Positions 46,641 to 55,862 of a DNA stretch of 64,000 bases are shown here, in pieces; position 1 is the first letter of the stretch; the number at the start of each line of letters is the position of its first letter. The position numbers and the translations under genes were made by a program. This DNA is from Microscilla marina ATCC 23134 (lineage in GTDB: Bacteria; Bacteroidota; Bacteroidia; Cytophagales; Microscillaceae), in NCBI RefSeq assembly GCF_000169175.1, contig NZ_AAWS01000048.1, positions 1-64,000 of the forward strand. Direction: 5' to 3'. The notes under the pieces were generated by a model. It was given only the letters and a program-made list of their open reading frames with translations, was not told where the DNA came from and did not search any database.

Positions 46641-47993
46641 TTATAAATGATAAAATTTACGTTGATTGAACCGTGCCGCCCCCAAACAAACGCCTATGCC
46701 CAATAATAGTGGCAATAGCACTTGAAACCAATTTACCCCAGATTGTTCCTCGTATTTGGCAAGCGTGTGCTGGTTCCATTTTTCGGTAGTAGAAGCGACC
46801 TGGCTGAATATTTTTGGGTAAAAATAAAGCCGTTTTTTTTCGTGAAACTGTTCCAGTGCTTGCATAAAATTGAGCTGATTTTGCAAGCCTACGTTGGCTA
46901 AAGAGTTGAGCACTAGCTGAGTGTGGGCACTAGGAAAAAGCATGCCTGTATTTTTGCTCAGGCTTATTCGTTTTTTTATTTTCTGTTGTAGCTCCCTTGC
47001 TTGTGCTGTTGCTTCATCGTCGCCCATTTGCTGCATAGCAAAGTACCAAAACCAGCTAAACCGAGCGCCTTTGGGGTGCTTGTATTGAGCAAGTTGTGGG
47101 TAATGTTTGATAAACTTCTGAATGGTAGGTGCCTTTTCCTTGTCCCACTTGTTATGATAACCCTCTCTGCTTTTTACTACCGTGCCAAAAGTTTCTGGCA
47201 TGGGATAAACCAAAGACATGGTACCACTAATGGCAGCAGGTACAATGACATTTAAGAACACCCAAATGGTGAGCAAAACCAGGGCGTTTTTACTAGAGCT
47301 GAGGTGAAAAGAAATGACCCACCAAACCACCGCAAACCAAAAACTCACATAAGCAAACGACACCAGACAAAAGGCCGCATATTTTTGGTCTGGTGGTATG
47401 CTTAAGTAAAACTTGGCAATGATTAATAGCAAGGCGAGCACCACCAATGTGCTGCCATACCTTAAGAGTAACTTGACGCGAATCATTCCTTTGGTATTGT
47501 TTGTTTGGCTCAGGGCAAGCGCCCAAGTGCCTCCTTCTTTTTCTTCAGAAATCAGGTTGAAACACAAGGCAATGATGACCAAAGGAATGAAGTAAACAAG
47601 CACAAAACTAAAGTCAAAGTTTCCAATAAGCTGATAGACCGGGTTGGCTAGTCTGGAGTTGTATTTTTGTTCCTCAAGGTTACGAATATTTACCCTTTGA
47701 ATAGAAGGCGAAATATCTCGTTGTCCGATGGCTAGGCTTGCCAAGGGCGATACTTGATTGACCAAACCAAACTTTTGATAATATAATAACAACCCTATGT
47801 CTTTGGGGTGGTGCTGTACGTTTCGCTCAATATTTTCTTTTTGTAACAAGATGGCTCGCTGTTCATTTTCTTGAGTTTCTTCGATGAATAACCCACCAAA
47901 ATACAAGCTCAGCATACCCGCAAAAAATATGGACAAGAGTCCTATCCAGGATGCTTTGGTTTTAAAAAAACTGATGATTAATAATCGATTCAT
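46641..47993 (-). CDS. ABC-2 type permease with DUF3526
   Basis: The 450-residue protein has an N-terminal membrane segment, a large extracytoplasmic loop (about 40-125), then a group of four helices (about 130-260; FVLVYFIPLVIIALCFNL, TLVVLALLLIIAKFYL, SFWFAVVWWVISFHLS), a second loop, and a C-terminal helix. LISEEKEGGTWALALSQ between helices is typical of ABC-2 permeases. The ATPase at 45923-46617 follows. The stop of the preceding permease gene lies 1 bp from this start, so they are co-translated. Function probably export or retrieval of a metallophore-related substrate, judged from the neighbouring receptor. Confidence 0.85.
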   Translation of the reverse strand: MNRLLIISFFKTKASWIGLLSIFFAGMLSLYFGGLFIEETQENEQRAILLQKENIERNVQHHPKDIGLLLYYQKFGLVNQVSPLASLAIGQRDISPSIQRVNIRNLEEQKYNSRLANPVYQLIGNFDFSFVLVYFIPLVIIALCFNLISEEKEGGTWALALSQTNNTKGMIRVKLLLRYGSTLVVLALLLIIAKFYLSIPPDQKYAAFCLVSFAYVSFWFAVVWWVISFHLSSSKNALVLLTIWVFLNVIVPAAISGTMSLVYPMPETFGTVVKSREGYHNKWDKEKAPTIQKFIKHYPQLAQYKHPKGARFSWFWYFAMQQMGDDEATAQARELQQKIKKRISLSKNTGMLFPSAHTQLVLNSLANVGLQNQLNFMQALEQFHEKKRLYFYPKIFSQVASTTEKWNQHTLAKYEEQSGVNWFQVLLPLLLGIGVCLGAARFNQRKFYHL

Positions 47994-47994
47994 G

Positions 47995-49443
47995 TTAGAT
48001 AACTTTCAGGCTTTTAGAGTAGTGTACCAATAAACCCAGCCCCAGCATCCAGCCTAATAGTACTAATAAAGAGAGGTATTCCTGGGCAAGGCTTTGAGAA
48101 AAGCTTAAAAAACGGTAATTAAAATCCGGGAATTGAGCCCAATGCGATTTGTCCAAAATATCGGGTTTTCCCTGGATACGCTTCCCTCGTACATTGCTGA
48201 TTAACTTGATTTGCAAATCGTTCATTTTTTGGGCTAAACTATAGCGATATTTTTCGGCTTGTGCGCGAAAATCGTCATAAGTAGCATAACCAGACCCTGC
48301 CAAAGCCATAGAGACTTGTTTGATGGCTACCATAGGGTTGACAATGCCCGCCAGACGCAACATATTATTTTGTTTTTGATAAATCTGCAATAGTTTTTCG
48401 TAGCGCTTATTGTAGGCTTTAGAGCTTAGCTTTTCTCCTTCTTTCATCACAAACCCCTGATAGTTGAAGGGTAATTGATCAGTAGAATTTACCTTATGCA
48501 CAGCCAGCACCGAGTCTTTTAGGTGTTGATAATGTGGATCGTCTGGGTTGTGACTGTCCCCTAGCTTTAGCAGCTCCTCTTCTACTTTGATGTCAAATGC
48601 AATTTTAGAGGGCGCGGGGTATTTTGCTTGCCCATAAGTAGTAGCGAGCTTAGGAAGTATAAGGCTGAAAAAAAGCCAAATGCCCAATAATGTAATCAAT
48701 GCACCTCTTGACGATTTGCTACGCCCTGAAACGTATACTGCCAAAATAGCCATCAAGAAAAAGTATAAGCCGTAAGTCACAAACAATAACCCAAACCTAC
48801 TCATCAGTTGACTATTGACAAGGGAAGCCTCATGAAACCACACCAGCAACAAGGAAAAGATGAGGGCAGGTACAAATACCAACATAGCCAACAGGTATAA
48901 ACCCAGGGTTTTGCCCCACAACACCCCCCTCCAGTCTGCTCCCTGAGTAAACACAATTTTTAGGGTGCCATTTTCACGGTCTTGCGATACAAGGTTGAAC
49001 CCCCAAAAGAAAATCAACAGAGGAACCAGTACTTGTAAAAGCATAGAAGCCGAGAAATACCCAAAACGAAGCAAACCACTGGAATAACTTGCTTCTGAGG
49101 AATTGATGGTATTTTGTTGATGAGCTTCTAAAAAAATCACGTTTCCAAGAAAGTGGTGAATGCCTGGATCAAAAAAGCCAAGGGGATACTTTTGTCTAAA
49201 AACCAAATAGCCGTAATGAGCCATTCGATGAGGGTGTTTATCGGGGTTGTTTTCCCAACGTTGGCGTACTTCTTTGCTGTATTGCTCTACGTGGTGATGG
49301 TCTTGAGTACGTACCCTAAACTCGGTATAAAGTGAGACAAATAGCAGCAGATTAAAAATCAGGAGGAGGTATACCACACTCTTGGTTTTGAGTTTGGTAA
49401 CAAGCACCTGATGAGCAAAAACTTTGATATGATGAGCGCGCAT
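47995..49443 (-). CDS. ABC-2 type permease with DUF3526 (second)
   Basis: With the ATG at 49443 the product is 482 residues; the upstream start at 49470 is a TTG and is not preferred. Layout mirrors its neighbour: N-terminal helix (SVVYLLLIFNLLLFVSLY), long loop, four central helices (LLIFFWGFNLVSQDRENGTL; ALIFSLLLVWF; FVTYGLYFFLMAILAVYVSG), and C-terminal helix (LSLLVLLGWMLGLGLLVHY). VSQDRENGTLKIVFTQG matches the motif in the partner. The two permeases probably form a heterodimer with the ATPase. It begins 59 bp after the TonB receptor stop. Confidence 0.85.
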   Translation of the reverse strand: MRAHHIKVFAHQVLVTKLKTKSVVYLLLIFNLLLFVSLYTEFRVRTQDHHHVEQYSKEVRQRWENNPDKHPHRMAHYGYLVFRQKYPLGFFDPGIHHFLGNVIFLEAHQQNTINSSEASYSSGLLRFGYFSASMLLQVLVPLLIFFWGFNLVSQDRENGTLKIVFTQGADWRGVLWGKTLGLYLLAMLVFVPALIFSLLLVWFHEASLVNSQLMSRFGLLFVTYGLYFFLMAILAVYVSGRSKSSRGALITLLGIWLFFSLILPKLATTYGQAKYPAPSKIAFDIKVEEELLKLGDSHNPDDPHYQHLKDSVLAVHKVNSTDQLPFNYQGFVMKEGEKLSSKAYNKRYEKLLQIYQKQNNMLRLAGIVNPMVAIKQVSMALAGSGYATYDDFRAQAEKYRYSLAQKMNDLQIKLISNVRGKRIQGKPDILDKSHWAQFPDFNYRFLSFSQSLAQEYLSLLVLLGWMLGLGLLVHYSKSLKVI

Positions 49444-49502
49444 TTTGATTATAAAACTGTTGAAAGCCAACGACTATGCGTTGGCTTTGAAAAGAGATGA
49501 TG

Positions 49503-52013
49503 TTAAAATATATAGGTAGCCGTGAGCATATAGTTACGGGGGGCTCCTGGAAACAAACGGGTGTAGGTTTGAGCACCCAACCAATAAGTTTCATTGGCTA
49601 AATTTCTCAGGTTGAGCGCCAATTGTAAATTGCCTTTGGCAGGCGCATAATAGAGCGCAGCATCAAAAATAGTGAAAGCGGGCACTTCAAAGTCACGGGT
49701 AAACCAAGGAATTTTGCTACCCTGATGCTGCATACCAAAACCTATTCCTATGCCTTTTAGGGCAGATGATTGCGGGAAATTGTACCTTGTCCATAGGTTT
49801 CCACTATTGAAAGGCGTATTCTCCTTACGTTTCCCCATTAAGTTTTCATCATCATCTTCTACAATGCTGGCATCTATATAACTATAAGATACATTGACCT
49901 GCCAGTCGGGCGTAATAAACCCGGTAATGTCTATCTCAAACCCTCGGCTTCGGTCAGCTCCACGCTGCACCAGCAAATCGGGGTTGTTGGGATCATTGGC
50001 ACTGATGAGAATGTTTTTTTGATTGATTTCATAAATGGCACTGTTTACCACAATGCTGTTGTCGAAAAAACTTGCTTTGATCCCAAACTCCTTCAAATCG
50101 CTAATCAATGGCTCAAATTGAGCGGCTGATTGATCAGCCCAGAAAAAACTACCCGTGCTAGGCATCAAAGTGACAGTATTGGACTGCGGCTGATATCCCT
50201 CAAGGTACACTGCATAAGCGTTGATGTTTTTGAAAATCTCGTAAGTTACACCCACTCTAGGGAGCAAAACTGTATTGGTAAAAGAAGCCGCCTTGTTGGT
50301 ATTGTGGTTGGTGATGTCTTCAAACCATTCAGCCCTTAGGCTTAGCAATAGAGAAAGTTTGCCAAGCTTGACAAAGTCTTGTACATACGCCGCATGTGTA
50401 GTGGTGAGTGCATTAGGAATGGCAAAACGCGAGTTTAGGTTATAATCGCTGACATTGCGGATGGTTGCCGATGGGTTGCTAAGATCAAAATGGGGTACAT
50501 TAGGGCGAGGAATGGTAACATCGCCATAGGCCATGGTTTGATAGTCGGCAGCATTGGCAGGGTCAAAACTACGGGTTACACTGCCATCGTTCAACAAAAA
50601 ACCACGGGCAGAGTTTTGTCCTCCGCCAGGCAATTTTTGCCAACTATGTAAGTCATAGCCTGCCACCAACACGTGTCGGGTAGGTCCCAGGTCAAAGTCA
50701 AAATTAAAGTAAGCATTTACGTTGTCAATGTTCCAAAACTGCTTTCGCTGTACAAAGCGCATACCTACCAAACTGGCAATGGTGTTTCCATTGATGTCGG
50801 GGGCAAAGGCATTGATAGTGCGGTGCTCTTGCAAATCTTCGGTCCAGGTTTGCTTCATATACTGAACATTGATCTTGATGTTTTTGGTAAACTGATGTGA
50901 CAGAGATCCCATAATGAGCAACTCCTTTGACTGGAAAAAGTCACCAGGAGCACCCAAGTTTAAACTAATGGGAGTGCTGTTCAAATTGGTCACTCCAGCC
51001 ACTGCCCCAAAAATGGGTTGTCCCCGATCAAGGTTTCCTTGCATATTGTTATAAATAATCTCGGCATTTACTGCAGTACGCTCGTTAGGAATATAACTAA
51101 TAGAAGGTGAAATCAAGATAGATTTGTTATTGATCAAATCACGGTAAGACTTTGCTTCTTGTATGGCACCATTCAGGCGATAAAGCAGTGTTTTACTTTC
51201 ATTGAGGGGACCAGTAAAATCCAATGTGCCCCGAATGGTACTAAAACTACCCGCTGCCATGCTGACTTCTTTTCTGTCAATGGGTAAGGGCTTTTTGGTC
51301 ACCATATTGATGCTTCCCCCTGGGTCAACACTAGATAATGTAATAGAAGCGGGTCCTTTGAGTACCTCCACACGCTCAATATTGGCGGTTAAAGGTTGCA
51401 GGAAATAAAATTGGCGGGTACGCAATCCATTGACAATTTGTCCTTCTTCGTTTTGACTAATGCCTCGAATAGCGTATTGGTTATAAAAACTAGAGGGTAC
51501 TACCCCACTGGCTACTTTTACTGCATCTCCTACATGAAACGCTTGTTGGTCAGAGATGAGTTCTTTGGTAATAGACGATATTGCCTGGGGCAACTCTTTG
51601 TTTTGAATAGGAAGCTTGGTAGCCGAAAACGAATAATCACTATGGTAGCTTTTTTTGACCCTACCTACAATTTCTACCCCTTTAAGTTCTGTGGTGCTTT
51701 GTATTAGGGTGAGCAATAACACCTCTGTATTGCGTTGCCCATCAGAAAGGTTCACTTCCAAAGTCTGATAACCAACAAAACTAATTTTTAATATGCCTTT
51801 CGTATCCTTTAGGTCTTCGATAAAAAAGTTGCCGCTGTTACCAGTGACAGTAACCACATTTTGGGCATTTGTATTGTAGACCACAGTGGCCCCTACCATA
51901 GGAGCGTTCGTCTTATCTATGACTCTACCTTTGATGATTGAATTTTGCCCATAGCTTATAGCTACGTGAAGCAGTGCGAACATTAATACAAGAGTAAACT
52001 TAACAAGTTTCAT
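49503..52013 (-). CDS. TonB-dependent siderophore-type receptor
   Basis: With the start at 52013 (MKLVKFTLVLMFALLHVAIS) the protein has 836 residues; the longer frame to 52115 crosses the promoter. It has a signal peptide, a CarboxypepD-like domain (about 25-105; GATVVYNTNAQNVVTV), a plug with NKELPQAISSITKELISDQQ and VEVLKGPASITLSS, and a barrel that ends GAPRNYMLTATYIF, the C-terminus typical of FhuA-like ferrisiderophore receptors. It heads an operon with the two permeases and the ATPase. Two palindromes over its promoter suggest repression, plausibly by iron; that is inference. Confidence 0.9.
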   Translation of the reverse strand: MKLVKFTLVLMFALLHVAISYGQNSIIKGRVIDKTNAPMVGATVVYNTNAQNVVTVTGNSGNFFIEDLKDTKGILKISFVGYQTLEVNLSDGQRNTEVLLLTLIQSTTELKGVEIVGRVKKSYHSDYSFSATKLPIQNKELPQAISSITKELISDQQAFHVGDAVKVASGVVPSSFYNQYAIRGISQNEEGQIVNGLRTRQFYFLQPLTANIERVEVLKGPASITLSSVDPGGSINMVTKKPLPIDRKEVSMAAGSFSTIRGTLDFTGPLNESKTLLYRLNGAIQEAKSYRDLINNKSILISPSISYIPNERTAVNAEIIYNNMQGNLDRGQPIFGAVAGVTNLNSTPISLNLGAPGDFFQSKELLIMGSLSHQFTKNIKINVQYMKQTWTEDLQEHRTINAFAPDINGNTIASLVGMRFVQRKQFWNIDNVNAYFNFDFDLGPTRHVLVAGYDLHSWQKLPGGGQNSARGFLLNDGSVTRSFDPANAADYQTMAYGDVTIPRPNVPHFDLSNPSATIRNVSDYNLNSRFAIPNALTTTHAAYVQDFVKLGKLSLLLSLRAEWFEDITNHNTNKAASFTNTVLLPRVGVTYEIFKNINAYAVYLEGYQPQSNTVTLMPSTGSFFWADQSAAQFEPLISDLKEFGIKASFFDNSIVVNSAIYEINQKNILISANDPNNPDLLVQRGADRSRGFEIDITGFITPDWQVNVSYSYIDASIVEDDDENLMGKRKENTPFNSGNLWTRYNFPQSSALKGIGIGFGMQHQGSKIPWFTRDFEVPAFTIFDAALYYAPAKGNLQLALNLRNLANETYWLGAQTYTRLFPGAPRNYMLTATYIF

Positions 52014-52029
52014 TTTTCCTTTGATGGAT

Positions 52030-52097
52030 TTACATTTATGCAACAATGCTGCAAATGTAAATAAAAAATCATCTTTTGCAATAATGTTGCAAAAGAT
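52030..52097 (-). promoter_or_regulatory. Promoter with twin palindromic operators
   Basis: The -7 element TACATTTG (52052-52059, minus strand) and TTG (52079-52081) are 19 nt apart. A perfect palindrome ATCTTTTGCAA-TAATG-TTGCAAAAGAT (arms 52071-52081 and 52087-52097) covers the -33 region. A second palindrome (52030-52060, ends TTACATTT / AAATGTAA, inner TGCAACAATGCTGCA) covers the -7. Both share TGCAnCATTnTTGCA, as in two sites of one regulator. It does not match classical Fur or Zur boxes. Confidence 0.65.
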
Positions 52098-52194
52098 ACA
52101 AAGATGCATCAACAAAATACCACTCTGATTGAAGTCTTACAAAGTTATAAAGATGAAGTACTGGTGTGTTAGCTTCCAGATGGGTAAAAAAGAC

Positions 52195-52340
52195 TATATA
52201 ACTGAAGTTACGCAGACCTACTTATTTTGATGGTTATATGGCTTTATTGCTCAATGGTTGGGCTACACATTGCGCAACAATATAGCCATTCAACAATAGA
52301 AACAGGTGACCTTCAGAAAACTGCGTAACTTAAGTATATA
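52195..52340. other. 146-bp imperfect foldback sequence
   Basis: The ends TATATAACTGAAGTTACGCAG (52195-52215) and CTGCGTAACTTAAGTATATA (52321-52340) are near-exact reverse complements, and the inner sequence also pairs (TATGGCTTTATTGCTCAATG against CATTGCGCAACAATATAGCC), leaving a small loop. It could be a foldback element, a structured RNA, or a transposon remnant. No coding frame is visible. The rest of 52116-52825 shows nothing I can support. Confidence 0.5.
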
Positions 52341-52825
52341 ATTTTGTTCACAGGCTTGGATGAACGGTCGCAAAGTTTCACAAAAACCTGAAGCAAATAA
52401 TAGAATTGACCCTTTGCAACATATGCCCTTGCTTATAAGCAAAGAAATACAACAACAGACTAAGACCATGTTAGCCAAATTTAGGGATAAGAAAGTAATT
52501 AATTACCCAACTTAAAAAAATGGCATACACACTTGTACTTTGAAACAGTATACTCATTTGCGTCGTGTCTGACCAACAGCGCCTTTCTTTCCACCGGCGT
52601 ATGCACTCCTTCGCTAGGGCGACCATTCCGATAAATCGCGAACTTCCATTGCATTACAGCAAGGGATTGCCCCTACAATAAACCTCTTGATTTATGCATA
52701 AATGTTTGTATATCAATAATTTTAAAAACTTCGCACAACCCTAATTCCGTATGCCAAAAATAGAAGTCAAGGAAGTTATTTTTTTCGCTTCCCTTAGCCT
52801 TGGTCGAAGGGTTCAATACAATCAA

Positions 52826-53776
52826 TTATTTTGCATACATATTGCCCACTGTTGGCGTTTCCTTTACATTGTAGTCTATGTCCTTGATCTTTAATTTCAA
52901 CCAAGTCCAATTTCCATTGTCTAGCTCCCAGTCAGCCTTTAGCTCCACAGGTATCTTCACTCCATTTCGCTCTTCTGTTTTTATAGCAGCAACAGTCCAT
53001 AGCTTCGGCTCTTTGTCTTTCAAGTCTTTGTATCGTGGTGCTGTAAACTTAAGGAAGTTCCCGTGGTCATCGAAATAAAATACCCCTGTACCTTTTGTTT
53101 TATGAACGCTCATGGTGGCTTTAGCAGCATTGTCACCTATTTGCTCCCAAACAATATAAGGGCTTAAAGACGCCGTTGGATACCAAACAATTTCGGCCAA
53201 GTACCTTTGCAAAGTAGCTTGGTCAACCTTTTCGTTTTGCTTGGCATCTGCCACCGAAACAAGCGACATCAATTTAATGATCATTTCACCCTGACCATTC
53301 TCAAATTTATCTCGTCCAACTACACCCATAACGCCCATTCGAGTCTTGATGCTCCAGTTAAATGCAGGTGGTTGAACAGTAATGTATTGTTCTGCCACTC
53401 CATTGTTCCACTCGCTTTGCTCTGGGGTCATTTTTAGTTGTAGGTCTTGAGTTAAACGCACACTGGTTACAGGTTTTTTGCCAATGACTCCAACGTTCAC
53501 CAACCATTTTTGAACAACTGCAGGCAGGCTTGAGATATCTTTTTCAGTAATCACTTTTTGGCTTATGTTCGTTGAGCCCCTGAGCATCTGCACCCTCTCT
53601 TTGCTCACTTTGTTTTTAAAACTAAAGGTTGCGTAGGAGATAATGGTTGCTATAAGAAAAATCGCGTTCAATATTGTCCAATATTTTGCATTAGACCAAT
53701 GGTTGACAATGAAAGCTTGCGAAATAATGACAATCAAGCCCCCGCCTAGCCAGTAATAATCGGAGTTAAAAATCAT
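52826..53776 (-). CDS. DUF6544-like membrane protein
   Basis: The 316-residue protein has two N-terminal transmembrane helices (YYWLGGGLIVIISQAFI; WTILNAIFLIATIISYATF) and a C-terminal soluble domain with repeated beta-strands (KPVTSVRLTQDLQLKM, FNWSIKTRMGVMGVVGRDKF, VSPYIVWEQIGD-type, GVFYFDDHGNFLKFTAPRY) resembling the DUF6544 family seen in many bacteria. Function unknown. It is monocistronic. The preceding foldback and the empty region around make its operon context uninformative. Confidence 0.7.
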   Translation of the reverse strand: MIFNSDYYWLGGGLIVIISQAFIVNHWSNAKYWTILNAIFLIATIISYATFSFKNKVSKERVQMLRGSTNISQKVITEKDISSLPAVVQKWLVNVGVIGKKPVTSVRLTQDLQLKMTPEQSEWNNGVAEQYITVQPPAFNWSIKTRMGVMGVVGRDKFENGQGEMIIKLMSLVSVADAKQNEKVDQATLQRYLAEIVWYPTASLSPYIVWEQIGDNAAKATMSVHKTKGTGVFYFDDHGNFLKFTAPRYKDLKDKEPKLWTVAAIKTEERNGVKIPVELKADWELDNGNWTWLKLKIKDIDYNVKETPTVGNMYAK

Positions 53777-54101
53777 TGAAATAAAAGTATATTTAAAAAT
53801 CAGTTTTCTTGTTTATTTCCAACGGTGCAAAAGTACTCGTTTACGCTCTATTATATTTGGGGCAAAAAAAGTGATTTAAAAAACCCATCATTTTTAGCCC
53901 CAAAATACCACCTTAACCACAGGAGGATTGCCTCCAAATCCTGCGAAGTTAAACATACTCTAAATTTAAAACCTTACCCAAAAAAAGATTTAAGAATGTA
54001 TTTTCATCTATAGGCACCTAATGGTTTGATATCATACCCGAAGGTGTTTGGAGTTTAGCAAAAAAGATGAAACAACTCAACAGCCCTGCTCCCTAAAGCA
54101 A
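53777..54101. other. 325-bp intergenic region
   Basis: AT-rich, no gene supported. It should contain the promoter of the DUF6544-like gene (minus strand) at its left end. I see no repeats or clear motif. Confidence 0.4.
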
Positions 54102-54136
54102 AACCCCCGAAGTATCATTTTGAGACTTCGGGGGTT
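54102..54136 (-). terminator. parAB terminator; loop and stem copied within parB
   Basis: AACCCCCGAAGT / ACTTCGGGGGTT arms, loop ATCATTTTGAG, 18 bp after the parB stop. The 27 nt from 54106 to 54132 are identical, loop included, to 54587-54613 within the parB coding region. Confidence 0.8.
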
Positions 54137-54153
54137 GTTAACTCAAATGCTTT

Positions 54154-55095
54154 TTATTTCCAGTCAACTTTGGCAAGCAATTGCTCACACAGCTCTAACG
54201 CTCCCAACGATTTGAAGTACTGTTCGTCTTGTTTGTTGGCTTTCACTACCTTGCGGTGAGTGTTTACTGTTTCCTGAAGAAACTGAGGCACATTGGCTAC
54301 ATTGATTGCCTCTTTTGGTGCTGCCTTTTTAAGCGATGAGGTGGTGGCTTTTGGGGTAGGTTTGGCTTCCTTTATTTTATTAACTTCTTCTTTTATTTTG
54401 TTTGTTTCTGTCTTGGCTAACTTCTCTACAGTCGCCTTTTTTACTTTTGCCTTGCCGCTCAGCACTTGGCGTTTAAACACTGGATCTACCGAGCCTACCT
54501 TGTCTAGCCCCTCGGCAAACTTGCCATCACGCAAAATGCCCGCCCGGCTGGTATTGTACTGTTTTGACAGTTCTTCGGCTATATTTCCCGAAGTATCATT
54601 TTGAGACTTCGGGGAGTTGCCTCGCTTCAGGTTCTTTTTTGGGTCCGACTTTCGCTGGTTGTAGATAAGCCCCCTATAGTAGGCAGCTTGTTCTTTGGTA
54701 AGGTTTCTTCTTCCCAGCTGATTCAAGAGCATCCACTCCTTGGCTTCGGCAGCATCAACAAACTCTTTGACTACAATATTGTAATGTACATTATTGCTTG
54801 TACAAACCCTGTGGCGGTTGTGCCCATCTATTATGTAATAAGTTTCAGCATTTGGTACCTGCCAAACCACCAATGGTTCCCGGCAACCTTCCTCAATTAT
54901 ATTCTCCTGTAGTTGTTTATATTCTTCGTCAGAAAGGGGGTGAATCCAATCTCTAAAGTCAGGATGGACTTCAATTTTACTCTTGATATAATCGTCAGTG
55001 GTTTTAAATTTAGACTTGGCTTTTTCAACCTGTGAGAAAGCATCGTCAGCCACACCACCAGGCTTAATTTTTTTTAGTTTGTCTAGTTTCCCCAT
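54154..55095 (-). CDS. parB: ParB-like partition protein
   Basis: The 313-residue protein has the ParB/Srx nuclease-fold N-terminal domain at about residues 35-135 with YIIDGHNRHRVC (the GxxR motif for CTP and clamp function), a helix-turn-helix region after RNLTKEQAAYYRGL (about 150-190: TSGNIAEELSKQYNTSRAGI), and a Lys/Ala-rich hinge before a short C-terminal dimerisation part. It starts 2 bp after the stop of the ParA gene, an arrangement typical of low-copy plasmid partition operons. The region coding for KSQNDTSG is at the same time the perfect hairpin copied in its terminator. Site recognised unknown; dyads upstream of parA are candidates. Confidence 0.88.
   Translation of the reverse strand: MGKLDKLKKIKPGGVADDAFSQVEKAKSKFKTTDDYIKSKIEVHPDFRDWIHPLSDEEYKQLQENIIEEGCREPLVVWQVPNAETYYIIDGHNRHRVCTSNNVHYNIVVKEFVDAAEAKEWMLLNQLGRRNLTKEQAAYYRGLIYNQRKSDPKKNLKRGNSPKSQNDTSGNIAEELSKQYNTSRAGILRDGKFAEGLDKVGSVDPVFKRQVLSGKAKVKKATVEKLAKTETNKIKEEVNKIKEAKPTPKATTSSLKKAAPKEAINVANVPQFLQETVNTHRKVVKANKQDEQYFKSLGALELCEQLLAKVDWK
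54587..54613 (-). repeat. Internal hairpin of parB identical to its terminator
   Basis: CCCGAAGT / ACTTCGGG arms with an 11-nt loop; identical over 27 nt to 54106-54132. It encodes the SPKSQNDTSG stretch. Confidence 0.85.
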
Positions 55096-55097
55096 CG

Positions 55098-55862
55098 TTA
55101 TTTCTTTAAAATTTCCTTGGCTAGTTTTGCATAGTCTTTGGCACCATCCGAATTTTTATCATATTCAAATACATCTTGCTGGGCATAAGACGATTCATCA
55201 AAAACGACTCGGTTTCGAATAATAGACTTTAAGACAAAATCTTCGTAAGTTTCTTGCAGCTCCTCCAACTTCAGCTTGTTGATCGTCTTTCTGCCATCAT
55301 ACATTGTCACGAGCATGCCCAACACCTGTAGTTGAGGGTTTAGCCTTTCACTTACCTCGTTTTTCAGGTCAATCACGTTATCTATAGCATGACTTGCCAA
55401 CTCAGTAGAACTCACAATAATGAGCAAATCAGTGGCTGCCATCATAGCATTCAAAGTCAGTATCCCTAGGTTTGGGCGGCAATCAATGAGTACATAGTCG
55501 TAATCATCATATACATTTTTTAATACTTCATCCAGCCTAAAATACCCATTCACATTTTTATCTGACGACAGTTCAGCCTCAATATTTAATAAGTTGCGTG
55601 ATGCTGGTATGATATCAAAGTTCTTACTAATGGTTGCAATAGGAATCTCTTGTTTTTGCCCCGACAAAGCATGTGATATGTCATGAATGGCTTTCCTTTG
55701 CTCATCAGGCACCCAATTAGACAAATTTGCCTGTGGGTCAAAATCTACAATCAATACCTTTCTTTTCTGCAAAGAAAGCGCTTTGCCAAGGTTCAGCGTA
55801 GTAGTGGTTTTTCCAACTCCACCCTTATTGTTTACCGCTGCTATGATTCTTGTTTTTGCCAT
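55098..55862 (-). CDS. parA: ParA-family partition ATPase
   Basis: With the start at 55862 (MAKTRIIAAVNNKGGVGKTT) the product is 254 residues; the frame extends to a GTG at 55886. It has the deviant Walker A (KGGVGKTTT, about residues 13-21), Walker A' (VDFDPQANLS), Walker B (YDYVLIDCRPNLG) and the later MLVTMYDGR segment of Soj/ParA proteins. There is no N-terminal HTH, so this is the short, Ib-like or chromosomal form. It precedes parB by 2 bp. With ATP it should bind DNA non-specifically and move plasmids bound by ParB. Confidence 0.92.
   Translation of the reverse strand: MAKTRIIAAVNNKGGVGKTTTTLNLGKALSLQKRKVLIVDFDPQANLSNWVPDEQRKAIHDISHALSGQKQEIPIATISKNFDIIPASRNLLNIEAELSSDKNVNGYFRLDEVLKNVYDDYDYVLIDCRPNLGILTLNAMMAATDLLIIVSSTELASHAIDNVIDLKNEVSERLNPQLQVLGMLVTMYDGRKTINKLKLEELQETYEDFVLKSIIRNRVVFDESSYAQQDVFEYDKNSDGAKDYAKLAKEILKK

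Noticed and set aside
52030-52097. Classical Fur box
   Set aside because: The palindrome core TTGCAA...TTGCAA does not match the GATAAT-type Fur consensus.
52014-52115. Longer N-terminus of the siderophore receptor
   Set aside because: It would run through the promoter and operators; the signal peptide begins properly at 52013.
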